Shown: positions 62,865-64,000 of the stretch, piece after piece
Layout: each line of letters starts with the position of its first letter
How positions within the stretch are numbered: the first letter of the stretch is position 1
IMG/VR virus record: IMGVR_UViG_3300046513_000348
Coordinates: 124,001-188,000 of that record
Reading direction: 5' to 3' (one strand)
DNA: 64,000 nucleotides
Source of the DNA: a virus
Position numbers and translations under genes: made by a program
Notes under the pieces: model-generated
Seen by the model: the letters and a program-made list of their open reading frames with translations, nothing else
What the model was told of the DNA's origin: nothing
Databases searched by the model: none

Positions 62865-63209
62865 TTAGCGATTCCCGCCGCGTCCACCGCTATTACCACC
62901 ACCACGATTACCGCCTCCGCGGTTACCGCCATCGTTACCGCCGCGATTACCTCCACGGCGAGTTTCTTCGTTACGGTTACCGGACTGACGGCTGTCTCGA
63001 CCCCTCACGGAATCTTCCATGTTTTTACCGCGGTTGTGCACCGTGTCTTCCACATCTTCACCGCGAGTGTGGATAAAGTCGGCGACACCGTCGCGCACCC
63101 TGCCCACTGCTCTCCCGATGCCGCCGAAGATACCGCCATTGTCACCACCGTTGTCACCATTGTCACGGCGACCATCATCACGATTGTCGTTGTTGGTATT
63201 ACGAGCCAT
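62865..63209 (-). CDS. RGG-rich low-complexity protein (114 residues)
   Basis: A short N-terminal Asn/Asp/Gly/Arg-rich part, a central amphipathic segment (IFGGIGRAVGRVRDGVADFIHTRGEDVEDTVHNRG) and a C-terminal GGNRGG repeat tail. CGGAGG precedes the ATG. Similar in composition to the linker of the 715-residue protein at 48732-50879. RGG tails bind RNA or DNA in other systems; here this is inferred. Confidence 0.7.
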   Translation of the reverse strand: MARNTNNDNRDDGRRDNGDNGGDNGGIFGGIGRAVGRVRDGVADFIHTRGEDVEDTVHNRGKNMEDSVRGRDSRQSGNRNEETRRGGNRGGNDGGNRGGGNRGGGNSGGRGGNR

Positions 63210-63292
63210 TTTAAACCTCCGTAGGTAGTTTGTGAAAATCTCCCCAGGACTCCCTTGTAATGGCTAAACTAAAACGACATAAAGGCCGAGAC

Positions 63293-63318
63293 TACCTAGT
63301 GGCGCGAGCCACTAGGTA
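63293..63318. terminator. Bidirectional-type hairpin terminator
   Basis: An 11-bp perfect stem TACCTAGTGGC / GCCACTAGGTA with a GCGA loop, after the stop of the 99-residue gene on the minus strand. Confidence 0.78.
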
Positions 63319-63328
63319 TCGTCACGTT

Positions 63329-63628
63329 TTATTGGGTACTGAGTGCCTGAATGCCAAATCGAGCCGACTGCCATGGATACGGCTCGAGGTTCACCTTATG
63401 CTCGATGCACAGGGTGTTCGCGAGTTCAGTGGCGTCGCGTTCGAAGTCCCTGTCGTCGACATGCTTCACATCGCCGTTCTGGAAGCGGAGGAACACCGAA
63501 TAGAACTCGGTATCTTTATCTGCACCCATCACCTGCGTTTCCACAGTACGCTTCTTCCCTGCTTCTTCGGGTTCGACCCATTTGGCAGGGAGGACTTGAA
63601 TCGAAACTACTGTACCTTTGTTGCTCAT
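63329..63628 (-). CDS. Unknown 99-residue protein
   Basis: A small beta-rich protein (TEFYSVFLRFQNGDVKHVDDRDFERDATELANTLC). AAGGTAACAAT precedes the ATG. No family is recognised. Confidence 0.7.
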   Translation of the reverse strand: MSNKGTVVSIQVLPAKWVEPEEAGKKRTVETQVMGADKDTEFYSVFLRFQNGDVKHVDDRDFERDATELANTLCIEHKVNLEPYPWQSARFGIQALSTQ

Positions 63629-63647
63629 ATTGTTACCTTGTAAAAGC

Positions 63648-63669
63648 GGCCAGATCCGAAGACCCGGCC
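63648..63669 (-). terminator. UUCG-loop terminator
   Basis: In minus-strand RNA a 9-bp stem with two G-U pairs encloses UUCG, followed by GCTTTTAC. It ends the H1-like gene. Confidence 0.82.
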
Positions 63670-63682
63670 TTATGGTTGCTGA

Positions 63683-64000
63683 TTATTTCTTGCTTGCTGC
63701 TTTGCTGGTCGAACGCTTTGCCGGTGCTTTGACGGTCGTAACTTCAGCCTTCTTCGCCGCCGGTTTTTTGGCCGCCGTGGTTTTCACAGCAGCCGCTGCA
63801 CGCGGTTTGCGGGCAGGCGCTTTCGGCTGGCTGGTCTTTGCACGATGTGCATCGAGGCCTGCTTGCATGTGCTTCGTGGTGGCCGGAACGGCGACTTCGT
63901 CCGGTTCGAACTTCACGTACTGGCCGATCAGGCGTTCCAGGAAGTCGTCGGAAAGACCCAGGGCTTGTGCCGTGTAGTAGGTCTTGCTGAAGCGGTGATC
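63683..64000 (-). CDS. Protein with histone-H1-like Lys/Ala/Pro tail, N-terminus outside window
   Basis: The frame is open to the right edge and 105 codons are seen. The visible upstream part (SKTYYTAQALGLSDDFLERLIGQYVKFEP) is followed by an Ala/Lys/Pro-rich tail (KAPARKPRAAAAVKTTAAKK...KRSTSKAASKK), like histone H1 or bacterial HU-tail domains. It may condense phage DNA. The start is not in this window. Confidence 0.65.
   Translation of the reverse strand, partial: DHRFSKTYYTAQALGLSDDFLERLIGQYVKFEPDEVAVPATTKHMQAGLDAHRAKTSQPKAPARKPRAAAAVKTTAAKKPAAKKAEVTTVKAPAKRSTSKAASKK

Overview
The window is a piece of a large tailed-phage genome, most likely a jumbo myophage of a Gram-negative host. The evidence is: a dense gene layout with short spacers and 1-17 nt overlaps; long blocks of codirectional genes; a baseplate spike; tail-fibre and lectin-like proteins; a very large portal-like protein; a capsid-like protein with strong codon bias; a muramidase endolysin with a two-component spanin pair; and a phage-encoded nucleotide and DNA metabolism set (Rad50/SbcC-like ATPase, DHFR, ribonucleotide reductase with glutaredoxin, NAD-dependent ligase, RuvC-like resolvase, DEDDh exonuclease, DnaB-like helicase). 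I see no rRNA, tRNA or CRISPR array. The host and exact phage genus cannot be named from the sequence alone.

Layout. 1-4518: the end of an SbcC-like gene, a baseplate spike and an unknown gene. 4602-7520: two tail-fibre-like genes sharing an NPHxxTxxQVGxYST motif. 7576-21148: a one-direction island of unusual chemistry, with five radical SAM proteins, one HxD-containing JmjC/cupin protein and four further Fe(II)/2-oxoglutarate oxygenase-like proteins, interleaved with unknown proteins, two small membrane proteins and DHFR. A 177-residue protein ending in three Cys-His-x-Ser repeats lies directly behind the first radical SAM gene and is the best candidate substrate. 21231-23023: a Kelch-like protein and the endolysin. 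23079-29235 (minus strand): small genes with an out-of-frame overlap, a putative holin, spanins, RuvC and two large structural-type proteins. 29247-32240: portal candidate. 32303-41775 (minus): lectin-like protein, ligase, a run of unknown genes, an exonuclease and a HAD-like pseudoenzyme. 41914-43026: fibre-like protein. 43087-47761 (minus): nrdB, nrdA with an intein, and glutaredoxin. 48015-56907 (minus): RGG/RD-rich protein, structural-type proteins and the major capsid candidate. 57004-58527: helicase. 58584-64000 (minus): a cluster of small winged-helix-like proteins, an HNH endonuclease, an RGG protein and a histone-H1-like tail.

The most notable content is the radical SAM plus oxygenase island next to tail-fibre genes. 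It looks like a phage-borne protein or peptide modification system, acting on a virion protein or on a RiPP-like product. Other points are an intein placed immediately before the catalytic thiyl-radical cysteine of nrdA, a real-looking overlapping reading frame at 23499-23758, and a uniform set of symmetric hairpin terminators. All gaps between genes are under 300 bases; the longest (47762-48014) holds hairpins and a possible promoter.
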